NCBI RefSeq assembly: GCF_003570885.1
Contig: NZ_QXJC01000013.1
Span: 1-35,654, forward strand
Length of the DNA: 35,654 nucleotides
From: Simplicispira hankyongi
GTDB taxonomy: Bacteria; Pseudomonadota; Gammaproteobacteria; Burkholderiales; Burkholderiaceae_C
Direction of reading: 5' to 3'
This document shows, piece after piece, positions 8,379-18,522 of this stretch (the first letter of the stretch is position 1; each line of letters starts with the position of its first letter). The translations under genes were made by a program, and so were the position numbers. The notes beneath the pieces were generated by a model. That model searched no databases. It was not told where the DNA came from and was given only the letters and a program-made list of their open reading frames with translations.

Positions 8379-9026
8379 ATGAAGAAGATTTTGCTGTTTT
8401 CGCTGATTGCCAGTGCATCGGCCATGGCCGTCGCACAGGAACGCGGCCGCGTGCTGTCGGTCACGCCCATCATTGAACAGGTGGCCGTTCCGCGGCAGGT
8501 GTGCGGTAACGAGACGGTGTACACGGGGCCGCAAACCAGCGGCGGCGGCGCGGTGCTGGGCGCCATCGCTGGCGGCGCAGCCGGCAACGCCATCGGTGGA
8601 GGTAGCGGGCGCGCCGCTGCCACGGCGATTGGCGTGATTGGCGGGGCCCTGCTGGGCAACCAAATCGAAGGCAATGGCCGGCCCGAGTACCAGAACGTGC
8701 AGCGCTGCGGCACCCAAATGTCCTACGAAAACCGCACCGCAGGCTACGACGTGGTCTATGAATACGCCGGCAAACGCTACACCACGCGCACCCAAACCGA
8801 CCCGGGCCGCTATATCGCCCTGAGCGTACAACCGCAGCAACAAGGCTACGACCAGCCCTACGACGACAACGGCTACAGCGAGCGCGGGGTGGTCGTCTCG
8901 CCGTACGCCACGGCCCCCATGCCGCCGCAGCCTGTGGTAACGCCTGGCGTGACGATCATTGATTACGGCTACGAGAGCCCACGCCCCTACTATCCCTACC
9001 CACCGCCGCGCCACCATTGGCGCTAA
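8379..9026 (+). CDS. Glycine-zipper 2TM-domain envelope protein
   Basis: Exported protein of 215 residues with a signal peptide (MKKILLFSLIASASAMAVAQ) and no lipobox cysteine. Residues 55-98 form a glycine-zipper domain with repeated GxxxG/GGxxG spacing (AIAGGAAGNAIGGG, GVIGGALLGNQIEG), as in the rickettsial 17-kDa antigen and related envelope proteins. The middle has two Cys (C42 and one in VQRCGTQ) that could pair. The C-terminus is rich in Tyr, Pro and Gln. Shine-Dalgarno AAAGGGG precedes ATG 8379. A strong terminator follows at 9040, so it is a single-gene unit. Molecular role unknown. Confidence 0.85.
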   Translation: MKKILLFSLIASASAMAVAQERGRVLSVTPIIEQVAVPRQVCGNETVYTGPQTSGGGAVLGAIAGGAAGNAIGGGSGRAAATAIGVIGGALLGNQIEGNGRPEYQNVQRCGTQMSYENRTAGYDVVYEYAGKRYTTRTQTDPGRYIALSVQPQQQGYDQPYDDNGYSERGVVVSPYATAPMPPQPVVTPGVTIIDYGYESPRPYYPYPPPRHHWR

Positions 9027-9039
9027 GCGGCAGACCACC

Positions 9040-9060
9040 AGGCCCTTCGGGGCCTTTTTT
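9040..9060 (+). terminator. Rho-independent terminator
   Basis: Stem AGGCCC (9040-9045), loop TTCG, stem GGGCCT (9050-9055), then a run of six T. It lies 14 bases after the stop of the glycine-zipper gene. Confidence 0.9.
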
Positions 9061-9159
9061 CATGGCCTACCGTGCGCGCGAGCAGCGGCCCCATGAGGCA
9101 GACAGGGCTGGCCTAAAATCTCCCCGTCTCAAGCTCACCCCAAAGCGTTCTGCACCACC

Positions 9160-9477
9160 ATGACCACCGAAAAGATCGACGGCGTGTCCGTCACCACCCA
9201 GGCCAGCGTGTATTTCGATGGCAAATGCGTCAGCCACGGCATCACATTCCCTGATGGAACAAAGAAATCGGTGGGCGTGATCCTGCCCGCGACGCTGACC
9301 TTCAAAACCGGTGCGCCGGAAACGATGGAAGGCGTTGGCGGCTCCTGCGAGTACCGCCTCGCCGGCAGCGACACCTGGGTGGCATCTGGCACGGGTGAAC
9401 GTTTCAGCGTGCCCGGCAACAGCCAGTTCGACATCCGCGTCACAGGCGCCTACCACTACATCTGCCACTTCGGCTGA
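9160..9477 (+). CDS. ppnP: Pyrimidine/purine nucleoside phosphorylase
   Basis: Small cupin of the PpnP (YaiE, DUF1255) family, which phosphorolyses several nucleosides to base and ribose-1-phosphate. Length is 105 residues against about 94 in E. coli. Matching blocks are VYFDGKCVSHGITF, KKSVGVILPATLTF, GAPETMEGV and FSVPGNSQFDIRV. Start ATG 9160. It ends three bases before argG, so both are probably one transcript. The link to arginine synthesis is not obvious. Confidence 0.88.
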   Translation: MTTEKIDGVSVTTQASVYFDGKCVSHGITFPDGTKKSVGVILPATLTFKTGAPETMEGVGGSCEYRLAGSDTWVASGTGERFSVPGNSQFDIRVTGAYHYICHFG

Positions 9478-10824
<1,347 letters not shown>

Positions 10825-10834
10825 GTAAGAAATT

Positions 10835-10871
10835 GGCCTCTAGCGCTTTATCTATAAGCGCTAATAGCTAC
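10835..10871 (-). repeat. Dispersed 37-nt repeat, member B (intergenic)
   Basis: Read on the minus strand: GTAGCT, then 31 bases ending GCGCTAGAGGCC, followed by AATTT. The interior contains a perfect 8-bp inverted repeat, TAGCGCTT / AAGCGCTA, with a short AT-rich loop. It lies 10 bases after argG and before its terminator, so it would be in the argG 3' UTR. Confidence 0.85.
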
Positions 10872-10883
10872 AAAATATATAGC

Positions 10884-10919
10884 AAACCGCCTGCCTGTAA
10901 AGCCAGGCGGTTTTCTTTT
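10884..10919 (+). terminator. Terminator of ppnP-argG
   Basis: Stem AAACCGCCTG (10884-10893) / CAGGCGGTTT (10904-10913) with a 10-nt loop, then TTTTCTTTT. It lies between convergent argG and the transporter gene that ends at 10921. The minus-strand tail (GGTTTGC) is weaker but may also terminate. Confidence 0.88.
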
Positions 10920-10920
10920 G

Positions 10921-11586
10921 TCACGCCGCGGCGGGCTCCGGTGCACGGCCGATGGAGCGCACGATGGCGGCCAGCACCACACCGTAGGCGGGCACGAACA
11001 GCAGCAGGCTCACGCCCAGCTTGATGGCGTAATCGACCCAGGCGATTTCAACCCAGTGCGCAGCCATGAAGGCATCGGGGCTGTGCCAGAAGGCGATAGA
11101 GAAAAAGGCCGCCGTGTCCAGCGCCTGGCCAAACACCGAGGCGGCTGCGGGCGCCAGCCACCAGGCCCGGCTTCGCTGGCGGATGCGGTCAAACACCTGG
11201 ATGTCGAGCAATTGACCCAGTGCATAGGCCGCAAAACTGGCGAATGCGATGCGAAACACGAAGGTGTTGAAGTCGCCCAGGGCGCTCCAACCATTGAAGT
11301 GGCCTTGGTGGAACAGCACGCCGACGATGTACGAGGCCAGCAGCGCGGGCAGCATGGCGCGGGTGATCACGCGGCGCGCATGCGTCTTGCCGATCAGGCG
11401 CACGGTCAGGTCGGTCGCCAGAAAAATGAAGGGGAAGCTGAACGCCCCCCAAGTGCTGTGAAAGCCCAGCAGGGTGATAGGCAGTTGCACCAGGTAATTG
11501 CTGGCGATGACGATGGCGACGTGGGACGCCACCAGGAGGGACAGGTACAGCGGCACGCGCGTCGGCGTTGCCTGGATGGTGCTCAT
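10921..11586 (-). CDS. yhhQ: Queuosine precursor transporter (YhhQ/VUT family)
   Basis: Inner-membrane transporter of the YhhQ/COG1738 family, which takes up queuosine precursors such as preQ0 and preQ1 for tRNA modification. The 221 residues have about six hydrophobic segments, starting with LYLSLLVASHVAIVIASNYL, with the conserved patches FPFIFLATDLTVRLIGKTHARRVI and SVFGQALDTAAFFSIAFW. Start ATG 11586 is preceded by AAGGAG at 11592-11597, four bases upstream. That Shine-Dalgarno sequence is the tail of a preQ1-I-like fold (11591-11624), which supports both function and regulation. No queuosine biosynthesis gene is adjacent. Confidence 0.88.
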   Translation of the reverse strand: MSTIQATPTRVPLYLSLLVASHVAIVIASNYLVQLPITLLGFHSTWGAFSFPFIFLATDLTVRLIGKTHARRVITRAMLPALLASYIVGVLFHQGHFNGWSALGDFNTFVFRIAFASFAAYALGQLLDIQVFDRIRQRSRAWWLAPAAASVFGQALDTAAFFSIAFWHSPDAFMAAHWVEIAWVDYAIKLGVSLLLFVPAYGVVLAAIVRSIGRAPEPAAA

Positions 11587-11590
11587 GGCA

Positions 11591-11624
11591 CTCCTTTTTG
11601 ATGAATGGGGGCGAGGGAACCCAT
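11591..11624 (-). promoter_or_regulatory. Candidate preQ1-I riboswitch over the yhhQ ribosome binding site
   Basis: Minus strand: P1 5' strand ATGGG (11624-11620), 10-nt loop TTCCCTCGCC (11619-11610), P1 3' strand CCCAT (11609-11605), then an A-rich tail TCATCAAAAAGGAG (11604-11591). The loop CC can pair with GG of the Shine-Dalgarno AAGGAG, forming the H-type pseudoknot of the translational preQ1-I class. GGGTTC at the loop entry and the A-tract in the tail agree with the class as I remember it. The downstream gene is a queuosine-precursor transporter, the expected target. Confidence 0.55.
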
Positions 11625-11780
11625 GTGGTGGCGATAGTGCCGGGTGGCGATTGTATTCACCTCTTGCGTGCCACGCGGATCGGACAGCGCCACGGCCATG
11701 CGTTCGCGCAGCACCGCTCGCAGGCTTGTCTGCGTCGCCACCCCATCAAAGAGGCGCCGGCAGCCACCCAAAAAAATGCG

Positions 11781-12854
11781 TCAAACCACCACCGGCTCCG
11801 GCTCCAGCCGGATGCCAAAACGCTCATACACACTGGTCTGTATGGCCTTGGCCAGCGTCATCACCTCCCCGCCGGTCACGCTGTCGGTGCCGTGGCCGCG
11901 GTTGACCAGCACCAGCGCCTGCTTTTCATAGACCGCTGCCTTGCCCACGGTTTTGCCCTTCCAGCCGCAGGCGTCGATGAGCCAACCGGCCGCGAGCTTG
12001 ATGCGGCCGTCGGGCAGCGCGTAGTGCACGATTTTGGGGTCGCGGGCGATGATGTCCTGGCACTGCTCGGGCGTGACGGTGGGGTTCTTGAAAAAGCTGC
12101 CGGCATTGCCGATGACGGCGGGGTCGGGCAGCTTGGCGCGGCGAATGTCGCACACCCAATCGAAGATCTGCTGCGCCGTGGGTTCGCCCGTACCCGCTTC
12201 TTGCGCGCAGCGCTCCAGCTCCAGGTAGCCCAGCTCAGGCTTCCACGCCTTGGGCAGGCGAAAGCGCACCTGCGTGATGACGGCGCGGCCCGCCAAGCCC
12301 ATGCCCCACGCCGGGCGGCCGGGCTCGGCCGTTTCAACGGGCGGGTGCTTGAACACCGAATCGCGGTAGCCAAAGCCGCATTGCGCGGCGTCGAGCGAAA
12401 AAAGCTCGCCGGTGGCCAGATCGATGGCATCCAGCGAATCAAAGCGGTCCTGCAGCTCGACACCGTAGGCGCCGATGTTCTGCACGGGCGCGGCGCCCAC
12501 CGTGCCGGGAATGAGTGCCAGGTTTTCCAGACCGGGCCAACCCTGGGCCAGGGTCCATGCGACCGTGTCGTGCCAGTTCTCTCCGGCGCCAACCTCCACG
12601 ATCCAGGCATCTGAGGTTTCCGCGACGAGGCGCCGGCCGGGAATTTCCACCTTGACCACCACGCCCTGGACATCGCCGGTGAGCACCACATTGCTGCCGC
12701 CGCCCAAAATGAACAAAGGCTGGCTGGCCAGCGGTGGGAAGGCTCGCAGTTCCTGGACATCCTTGACCGAGCGCACATGCACCAGTGTTTCCGCACGGGC
12801 CATGATGCCAAAGGTGTTGTAGGGCTGAAGCGAGCAGTTTTTCTCGACTAACAT
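11781..12854 (-). CDS. murB: UDP-N-acetylenolpyruvoylglucosamine reductase
   Basis: FAD enzyme that reduces UDP-GlcNAc-enolpyruvate to UDP-MurNAc in cytosolic peptidoglycan precursor synthesis. The 357-residue product fits the E. coli-type MurB. It starts [12 protein letters not shown] and has the FAD motif [31 protein letters not shown], the proton-donor serine in [10 protein letters not shown], and a C-terminal LVNRGHGT. Start ATG 12854 lies 60 bases from divergent yajQ. No clear hairpin follows it, only a T7 run in the gap. Confidence 0.96.
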   Translation of the reverse strand: MLVEKNCSLQPYNTFGIMARAETLVHVRSVKDVQELRAFPPLASQPLFILGGGSNVVLTGDVQGVVVKVEIPGRRLVAETSDAWIVEVGAGENWHDTVAWTLAQGWPGLENLALIPGTVGAAPVQNIGAYGVELQDRFDSLDAIDLATGELFSLDAAQCGFGYRDSVFKHPPVETAEPGRPAWGMGLAGRAVITQVRFRLPKAWKPELGYLELERCAQEAGTGEPTAQQIFDWVCDIRRAKLPDPAVIGNAGSFFKNPTVTPEQCQDIIARDPKIVHYALPDGRIKLAAGWLIDACGWKGKTVGKAAVYEKQALVLVNRGHGTDSVTGGEVMTLAKAIQTSVYERFGIRLEPEPVVV

Positions 12855-12914
12855 TGGGCGAATTGTCGCATTTGCCCCCTATCCGGGCGCATTTTCTTGA
12901 GGAGTCCTGCTGCC

Positions 12915-13400
12915 ATGCCATCGTTCGATACCGTTTGTGAAGCCGATTTTGTGGAAGTGAAGAACGCCGTCGAGAACGCGGCCAAGGAAATCGGCACGCG
13001 TTTCGATTTCAAAGGCACATCGGCCGCCGTGGAGCTGAAGGACAAGGAAATCACGATGTTCGGTGACGCCGAATTCCAGCTCACGCAAGTGGAAGACCTA
13101 CTGCGGGGCAAGCTGACCAAGCGCAACGTGGACGTGCGCTTCCTCGACATCGGCAAACCGCAGAAGGTCGGCGGCGACAAGGTCAAACAGGTCATCAAGG
13201 TGCGCAACGGCATCGAGAGCGAGCTGGCCAAGAAGCTGCAAAGACTGATGAAGGACAGCAAGCTCAAGGTGCAGGCCGCCATTCAAGAGGAGAAGGTGCG
13301 CATCACCGGCGCCAAGCGCGACGACCTGCAGGCAGCGATGGCACTGATCCGCAAGGAGATCACCGATATGCCGCTGACCTTCAACAACTTTCGCGACTGA
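12915..13400 (+). CDS. yajQ: YajQ family nucleotide-binding protein
   Basis: Cytosolic YajQ/UPF0234 protein, 161 residues, the usual length. The family binds nucleotides, and a Xanthomonas member is a c-di-GMP effector; the role here is unproven. Hallmarks are [20 protein letters not shown] at the N-terminus, [17 protein letters not shown] in the centre and [10 protein letters not shown] at the C-terminus. ATG 12915 is used because the family always begins MPSFD; GAGGAG lies about ten bases upstream. It is followed at once by the aspartic protease and the HD-GYP-like gene. Confidence 0.95.
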   Translation: MPSFDTVCEADFVEVKNAVENAAKEIGTRFDFKGTSAAVELKDKEITMFGDAEFQLTQVEDLLRGKLTKRNVDVRFLDIGKPQKVGGDKVKQVIKVRNGIESELAKKLQRLMKDSKLKVQAAIQEEKVRITGAKRDDLQAAMALIRKEITDMPLTFNNFRD

Positions 13401-13401
13401 C

Positions 13402-14052
13402 ATGGCCCGCGCCACGCCCCGTCTTTCCGCAGCGTGCCTGGCGCTGGGGTTTGCGCTCGGCGCCGCGGCAACGGCCCAAGCGGCCGATGCCGTGCTGGCC
13501 GGCGTACTGGGCAGCAAGGCCTTGCTGGTAGTGGGTGGCAGCGCACCGCACGCGGTGGCACCCGGCGAGCATTACCTTGGCATCACCCTGATCTCCGTCA
13601 ATGGCGACGGCGCGGTGGTCGAGGTCGATGGTCAGCGGCGCAATCTGCGCCTGGGCGCCCCAGTGAGCGTCGGGGGAAGCGGGGCGAGCCTACGCGTGGT
13701 GCTGGCGCCCGACAGCCTGGGCCACTATATGCAGCAAGGCCAGGTCAATGGGCGCACGGCCATGTTCATGGTCGATACCGGCGCTTCAATGGTTGCCATG
13801 GGCCAAGCCGACGCGGAACGCATGGGGCTCGATTTCCGCAAGGGCCGGATGGTAGGCATACGCACGGCCAACGGTACCGCACAAGGTTGGCAGGTCAAGC
13901 TCGATTCGGTGCGCCTGGGCGGTATCGAGCTGTTTGGCATTGACGCTGTCGTCACCCCGCAGCCCATGCCTTTTGTGCTGCTCGGCAACAGCTTTTTGTC
14001 GGAACTGCAAATGACGCGCAACGCCCAGCAAATGGTGCTAGAGAAGCGCTGA
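13402..14052 (+). CDS. Retropepsin-like aspartic protease, exported
   Basis: Protein of 216 residues with a signal peptide (residues 1-28, cleavage after AQA) and a single retropepsin-like domain: catalytic D125 in MVDTGASMVAM, later LGNSFLSEL near the C-terminus. This is the TIGR02281-type clan AA protease found in proteobacteria, predicted to be periplasmic and active as a dimer. The ATG lies one base after the yajQ stop and its own stop overlaps the next ATG (TGATG), so the three genes are likely co-translated. Substrate unknown. Confidence 0.87.
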   Translation: MARATPRLSAACLALGFALGAAATAQAADAVLAGVLGSKALLVVGGSAPHAVAPGEHYLGITLISVNGDGAVVEVDGQRRNLRLGAPVSVGGSGASLRVVLAPDSLGHYMQQGQVNGRTAMFMVDTGASMVAMGQADAERMGLDFRKGRMVGIRTANGTAQGWQVKLDSVRLGGIELFGIDAVVTPQPMPFVLLGNSFLSELQMTRNAQQMVLEKR

Positions 14053-15086
14053 TGGCAACCGAGGCGCTGGCGCGCAACCCCCACGACGAAGAGTATGAGG
14101 ACTTGCTCAGTCTCTGGGGAGATCTGGAATCCGCCCTGTCGGTGCTGCTCTCCAGGCCCACCCATGTGCACGATTTCGGTGCCAAGCTGCGCCAGTTCGA
14201 CCGCTGGCTACAGGAACTCGTAGCGCACGACATCGATGCATCGCTCTACCTGATGTTCCAGCTTGCCTCGACCTCGACGGTAGGCTACAGCGCATCGCAC
14301 GCGCTGGTCTGCGGCACGCTGTGCCACATCATGGCACGCGAGTTCAACCTGCCCGACCACGAACGCAATGCCCTGGTGCGCGCCGCGCTCACCATGAACA
14401 TCGGCATGACACAGATGCAGGACGAACTTGCGGTGCAACGCGAAGCGCCCAGTCCCGCGCAGCGGCAGGCCATTGCCGAACACCCACGCAAAAGCCAGGA
14501 CCTGCTCGAGCAACTGGATATCAGCAATGACCTGTGGCTCGACATCGTGGGCCAGCACCACGGCAATCTGCCCGCATCAACACTGCTGGCGCAGTTGTCG
14601 CCAGTAGACCGCCTTACCCGCATTCTGGGCACCATCGACCGCTACGCCGCCATGATCAGCCCGCGCAAGTCACGCGCCGGGCGCAGCGCCACCGATTCGG
14701 TACGTGCCTTGGTCGGCCAGGAGATCGACCAGCACGACGAAGTCGGCCTGATGCTGGTCCGCACCGTGGGCCTGTGCCCGCCCGGCACCTTTGTGCGCCT
14801 GGACAACGGTGATACCGCCATCGTGCTGCGCCGGGGCGACAAGCCCAATATGCCGCTGGTGGCCAGCGTGCTCGACGCGAGCGGCGCGCACTGTCACGAA
14901 CCACAGATTCACCCCACCGCAGCCGGCAAGCCGCGCGTGCAATCGGCGCTGGCGCACACCAGCGTGACGGTGGACATGAACCACCGCACCATGGTGCGCC
15001 TTGGCCTGTACGCGGCGCAGCGGGCAGCGGCACTGGTCACACACAGTGGCGCGGCGGCACTGACACCACACGGCGCCGTGGTTTAA
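14052..15086 (+). CDS. Degenerate HD-GYP-domain protein
   Basis: Cytosolic protein of 344 residues with an HD-GYP-like helical core at about 75-200. Recognisable pieces are YSASHALVCGTLCHIMARE, then ALTMNIGM where active enzymes have an L-HD-IG metal site, and IVGQHHGNLP where active enzymes have HHE..DG.GYP. The HD pair is replaced by MN and the GYP loop is lost, so c-di-GMP hydrolysis is unlikely. A short beta-rich tail (GTFVRLDNGDTAIVLRRG) resembles the C-terminal extension of many HD-GYP proteins. ATG overlaps the upstream stop. It may act as a binding or scaffold protein. Confidence 0.72.
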   Translation: MATEALARNPHDEEYEDLLSLWGDLESALSVLLSRPTHVHDFGAKLRQFDRWLQELVAHDIDASLYLMFQLASTSTVGYSASHALVCGTLCHIMAREFNLPDHERNALVRAALTMNIGMTQMQDELAVQREAPSPAQRQAIAEHPRKSQDLLEQLDISNDLWLDIVGQHHGNLPASTLLAQLSPVDRLTRILGTIDRYAAMISPRKSRAGRSATDSVRALVGQEIDQHDEVGLMLVRTVGLCPPGTFVRLDNGDTAIVLRRGDKPNMPLVASVLDASGAHCHEPQIHPTAAGKPRVQSALAHTSVTVDMNHRTMVRLGLYAAQRAAALVTHSGAAALTPHGAVV

Positions 15087-15111
15087 GCCACCGACCTTCG
15101 CTGGCGACTGG

Positions 15112-16110
15112 CTAGTGCTGGTGCCCCCAGACGAGCATGGCATCGCGCCCTTGCACCGCCAGATCGACCCTGGCCCCCACGGGGAGCAGCACCTTGGTCG
15201 CGACATGGCCGTACGGCAAACCGGTGAGCACGGGCACCGCCATCTGGCTGCGCAGCCACTGCACCACGCTGTCCATGCCGAACCCCTTGTCGTGCGGCGC
15301 CAGGCGAATCCCGGTGAACTGGCCCAGCAGCACCGCTTTTTGCCGCGCCAGCACCCCCGCGTAGAGCAGTTGCGTGAGCAAGCGCTCTATGCGGTAGGGG
15401 TGCTCGTTGACGTCTTCCAGGAAAAGCACACCGCCTTCGACTTGCGGCAGCCAGGGCGTGCCCACCAACGAGGCCAGTACGGCGAGGTTGCCGCCCCAGA
15501 GCGGCGCGCCATGGACCTCGAACGCATAGTCCGGCGTGCTCTCGCGGGCGACGCGGCTGCGTGGATACGGCAGGCGCCAGCCCGTGCCTTCTCCATAACC
15601 GGTGAGCAGGTCGTCAAAGCAGGCTTCCATGATGTCGTCTGGCTCGCCTGCCACGCCGAAATCGGGGCACAGCGCGGGCCCGGCCCAAGTGGTGGCGCCG
15701 GTACGCGCCTGCACCGCGCTCTGGAAGGCGGTGAAGTCGCTCACACCGACAAAGTGCATGCCGCCTTCCACCGCCTTGGCCACTGCGGCGTAGTCGATGC
15801 CCGGCAGGATGCGGGTCAGCCCATAGCCGCCACGCGAGACCAGCGCCACATCGGCGCCGCTGGCAGCCGCGCGGGCAATGGCGGCGATGCGCGTGGCGTC
15901 GTCGCCGGCAAAGCGGGTGTGCACCGCCAGGGCGTCGCGGTCGACCTCTACCTCGTGGCCGAGCGCCTGCAGCCGTTTGACGCCACGGCGAAACGCCGCC
16001 TTGTCGCGCACCGCGCTCGAAGGCGAATAAATATAGATGTGGCGCGGGCCGTGCGTATGGCCGCAATCGCAGCCGCCGCCGGGCGTGTGGAAATGGTGAT
16101 CGTGGGACAA
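15112..16110 (-). CDS. ldcA: LD-carboxypeptidase (S66 family)
   Basis: Muramoyltetrapeptide LD-carboxypeptidase of peptidoglycan recycling, removing the terminal D-Ala in the cytosol. The 332 residues contain SRGGYGLTRILPGIDY, nucleophile S124 in GVSDFTAF, the Glu region (GGVLFLEDVNEHPYRIER) and the His in GLPYGHVATK. The start is uncertain: the frame opens at TTG 16110 without a Shine-Dalgarno sequence. From there the product begins with a His/Cys-rich tail (SHDHHFHTPGGGCDCGHTHG) that normal LdcA lacks and that could bind metal. Neighbour on the same strand is the tadA fusion. Confidence 0.85.
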   Translation of the reverse strand: MSHDHHFHTPGGGCDCGHTHGPRHIYIYSPSSAVRDKAAFRRGVKRLQALGHEVEVDRDALAVHTRFAGDDATRIAAIARAAASGADVALVSRGGYGLTRILPGIDYAAVAKAVEGGMHFVGVSDFTAFQSAVQARTGATTWAGPALCPDFGVAGEPDDIMEACFDDLLTGYGEGTGWRLPYPRSRVARESTPDYAFEVHGAPLWGGNLAVLASLVGTPWLPQVEGGVLFLEDVNEHPYRIERLLTQLLYAGVLARQKAVLLGQFTGIRLAPHDKGFGMDSVVQWLRSQMAVPVLTGLPYGHVATKVLLPVGARVDLAVQGRDAMLVWGHQH

Positions 16111-16158
16111 GGCGAAAGTGCGGCAAGGCGCAAGTAAAACGTTCAGCGGCCCGCGGTT

Positions 16159-17571
<1,413 letters not shown>

Positions 17572-17574
17572 TTA

Positions 17575-17611
17575 ATAGCTTGTAGCGCTTACTGCATATG
17601 CGATAGAGGCC
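17575..17611 (+). repeat. Dispersed 37-nt repeat, member C (intergenic)
   Basis: ATAGCT (17575-17580), 31 bases beginning TGTAGCGCTTACTG and ending GATAGAGGCC, then AATTT; the flanks are AT-rich. It fills the 67-base gap between the tadA fusion start and the small membrane protein stop. Confidence 0.85.
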
Positions 17612-17626
17612 AATTTGACCTGAAAT

Positions 17627-17860
17627 TCATTCTGCCGGTTCAGGCCGCGGTTGGTTCAACGCGTTTTCCAGCGCCTTCTTGTAGTGCTGCTCAATCTGCT
17701 GGCTTTGGTCGCGCACCGTCGCTGGTGCCGAAGCACCGCTGGCCGGAGCGCTCTGCAGTGCTGGCACGGCGGCACGGGTGGTGTCCAGGCTCTTGCGGGT
17801 CATCAGCGCGACCAGCGCAAGGGCCACCAGCAAAGCAACCAGCCCCAGACCAGCGCGCAT
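17627..17860 (-). CDS. Small single-pass membrane protein
   Basis: Predicted 77-residue protein. One N-terminal transmembrane helix (LGLVALLVALALVALMT) is followed by a Pro/Ala/Ser-rich segment and a charged C-terminus with a short helix (QQIEQHYKKALENALNQ). ATG 17860 is chosen because AGGAG lies just upstream; the same frame is open further upstream but only over the paiB-like gene. It starts two bases after the paiB-like stop and is probably co-translated with it. No family recognised. Topology suggests a short cytosolic N-terminus and a periplasmic tail. Confidence 0.65.
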   Translation of the reverse strand: MRAGLGLVALLVALALVALMTRKSLDTTRAAVPALQSAPASGASAPATVRDQSQQIEQHYKKALENALNQPRPEPAE

Positions 17861-17861
17861 G

Positions 17862-18503
17862 TCATTTCTCCTGTGTCGAAACCAGCCCCAGCGTTTCCAT
17901 CCAATGTGCAAGCGCCTGGGCGTCGGCATCACCGGCGCGGTAGCGCGCATGCAGCGCCGCGTGCGACTCGGGGCGGTGCTGGTTCAGCTTGAGCGTGCAT
18001 TGCAGCTCGGTCACGCGCAGTTCGAAGCCGACGATGGCCTTGAGCATCTTGCTGGTGTAGTCCTCGTCCAGGGCGCGCCACTGCGCGGCATAGGGCGGCT
18101 CGTGCTGGCCGATCAGCGCTTTGAGGAGTGCGTCCTTGCCCTCTGCCTCGTCCACCAGCGTCGCCTCGACGCGGCAATGCACGGCCAGGTAGTTCCAGCT
18201 CGGCACGCGCGCCCGGTCGGGGTAGACCGCGGGCGAGAGGTAGGCGCCCGGCCCCAGAAACGTCACCAGCGCCTGCGGCCGCGCCGCAAGGTAGCGCCAA
18301 TGTGGGTTGGCGCGCGCGCAGTGGCCCAAAAGCACCAGCGCTTCGCCCGGCTCACCGTCCACCTCCCGCAGGTGCAGCGGCAGGTGCGAGACCACCGGAA
18401 ACCCGCTGTCGTCGGTGGACACCAGGCTCGCCAGTGGGTGCGCACGCATCAGGGCGCGCGCGTGGGCCGGGTCGGTGGAACGGAACTGCGGTGGCTGGTA
18501 CAT
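17862..18503 (-). CDS. PaiB-like FMN-binding protein
   Basis: Protein of 213 residues in the PaiB / FMN-binding split-barrel family. It opens MYQPPQFRSTDPAHARALMRAHP. Other family blocks are LVSTDDSGFPVVSHLPL, the GHCARANPHWRYL loop, VPSWNYLAVH and KLNQHRPE near the C-terminus. In Bacillus PaiB is linked to protease and sporulation repression; in proteobacteria the role is not established, so I give no regulatory function. Start ATG 18503. Confidence 0.87.
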   Translation of the reverse strand: MYQPPQFRSTDPAHARALMRAHPLASLVSTDDSGFPVVSHLPLHLREVDGEPGEALVLLGHCARANPHWRYLAARPQALVTFLGPGAYLSPAVYPDRARVPSWNYLAVHCRVEATLVDEAEGKDALLKALIGQHEPPYAAQWRALDEDYTSKMLKAIVGFELRVTELQCTLKLNQHRPESHAALHARYRAGDADAQALAHWMETLGLVSTQEK

Positions 18504-18522
18504 GGCGTGCCTTGTGCGGGAA

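Noticed and set aside
11583-11771. 62-codon minus-strand frame between murB and yhhQ
   Set aside because: Needs a TTG start without a Shine-Dalgarno sequence, has no recognisable family and would run through the riboswitch-like element. A remnant coding segment cannot be excluded.
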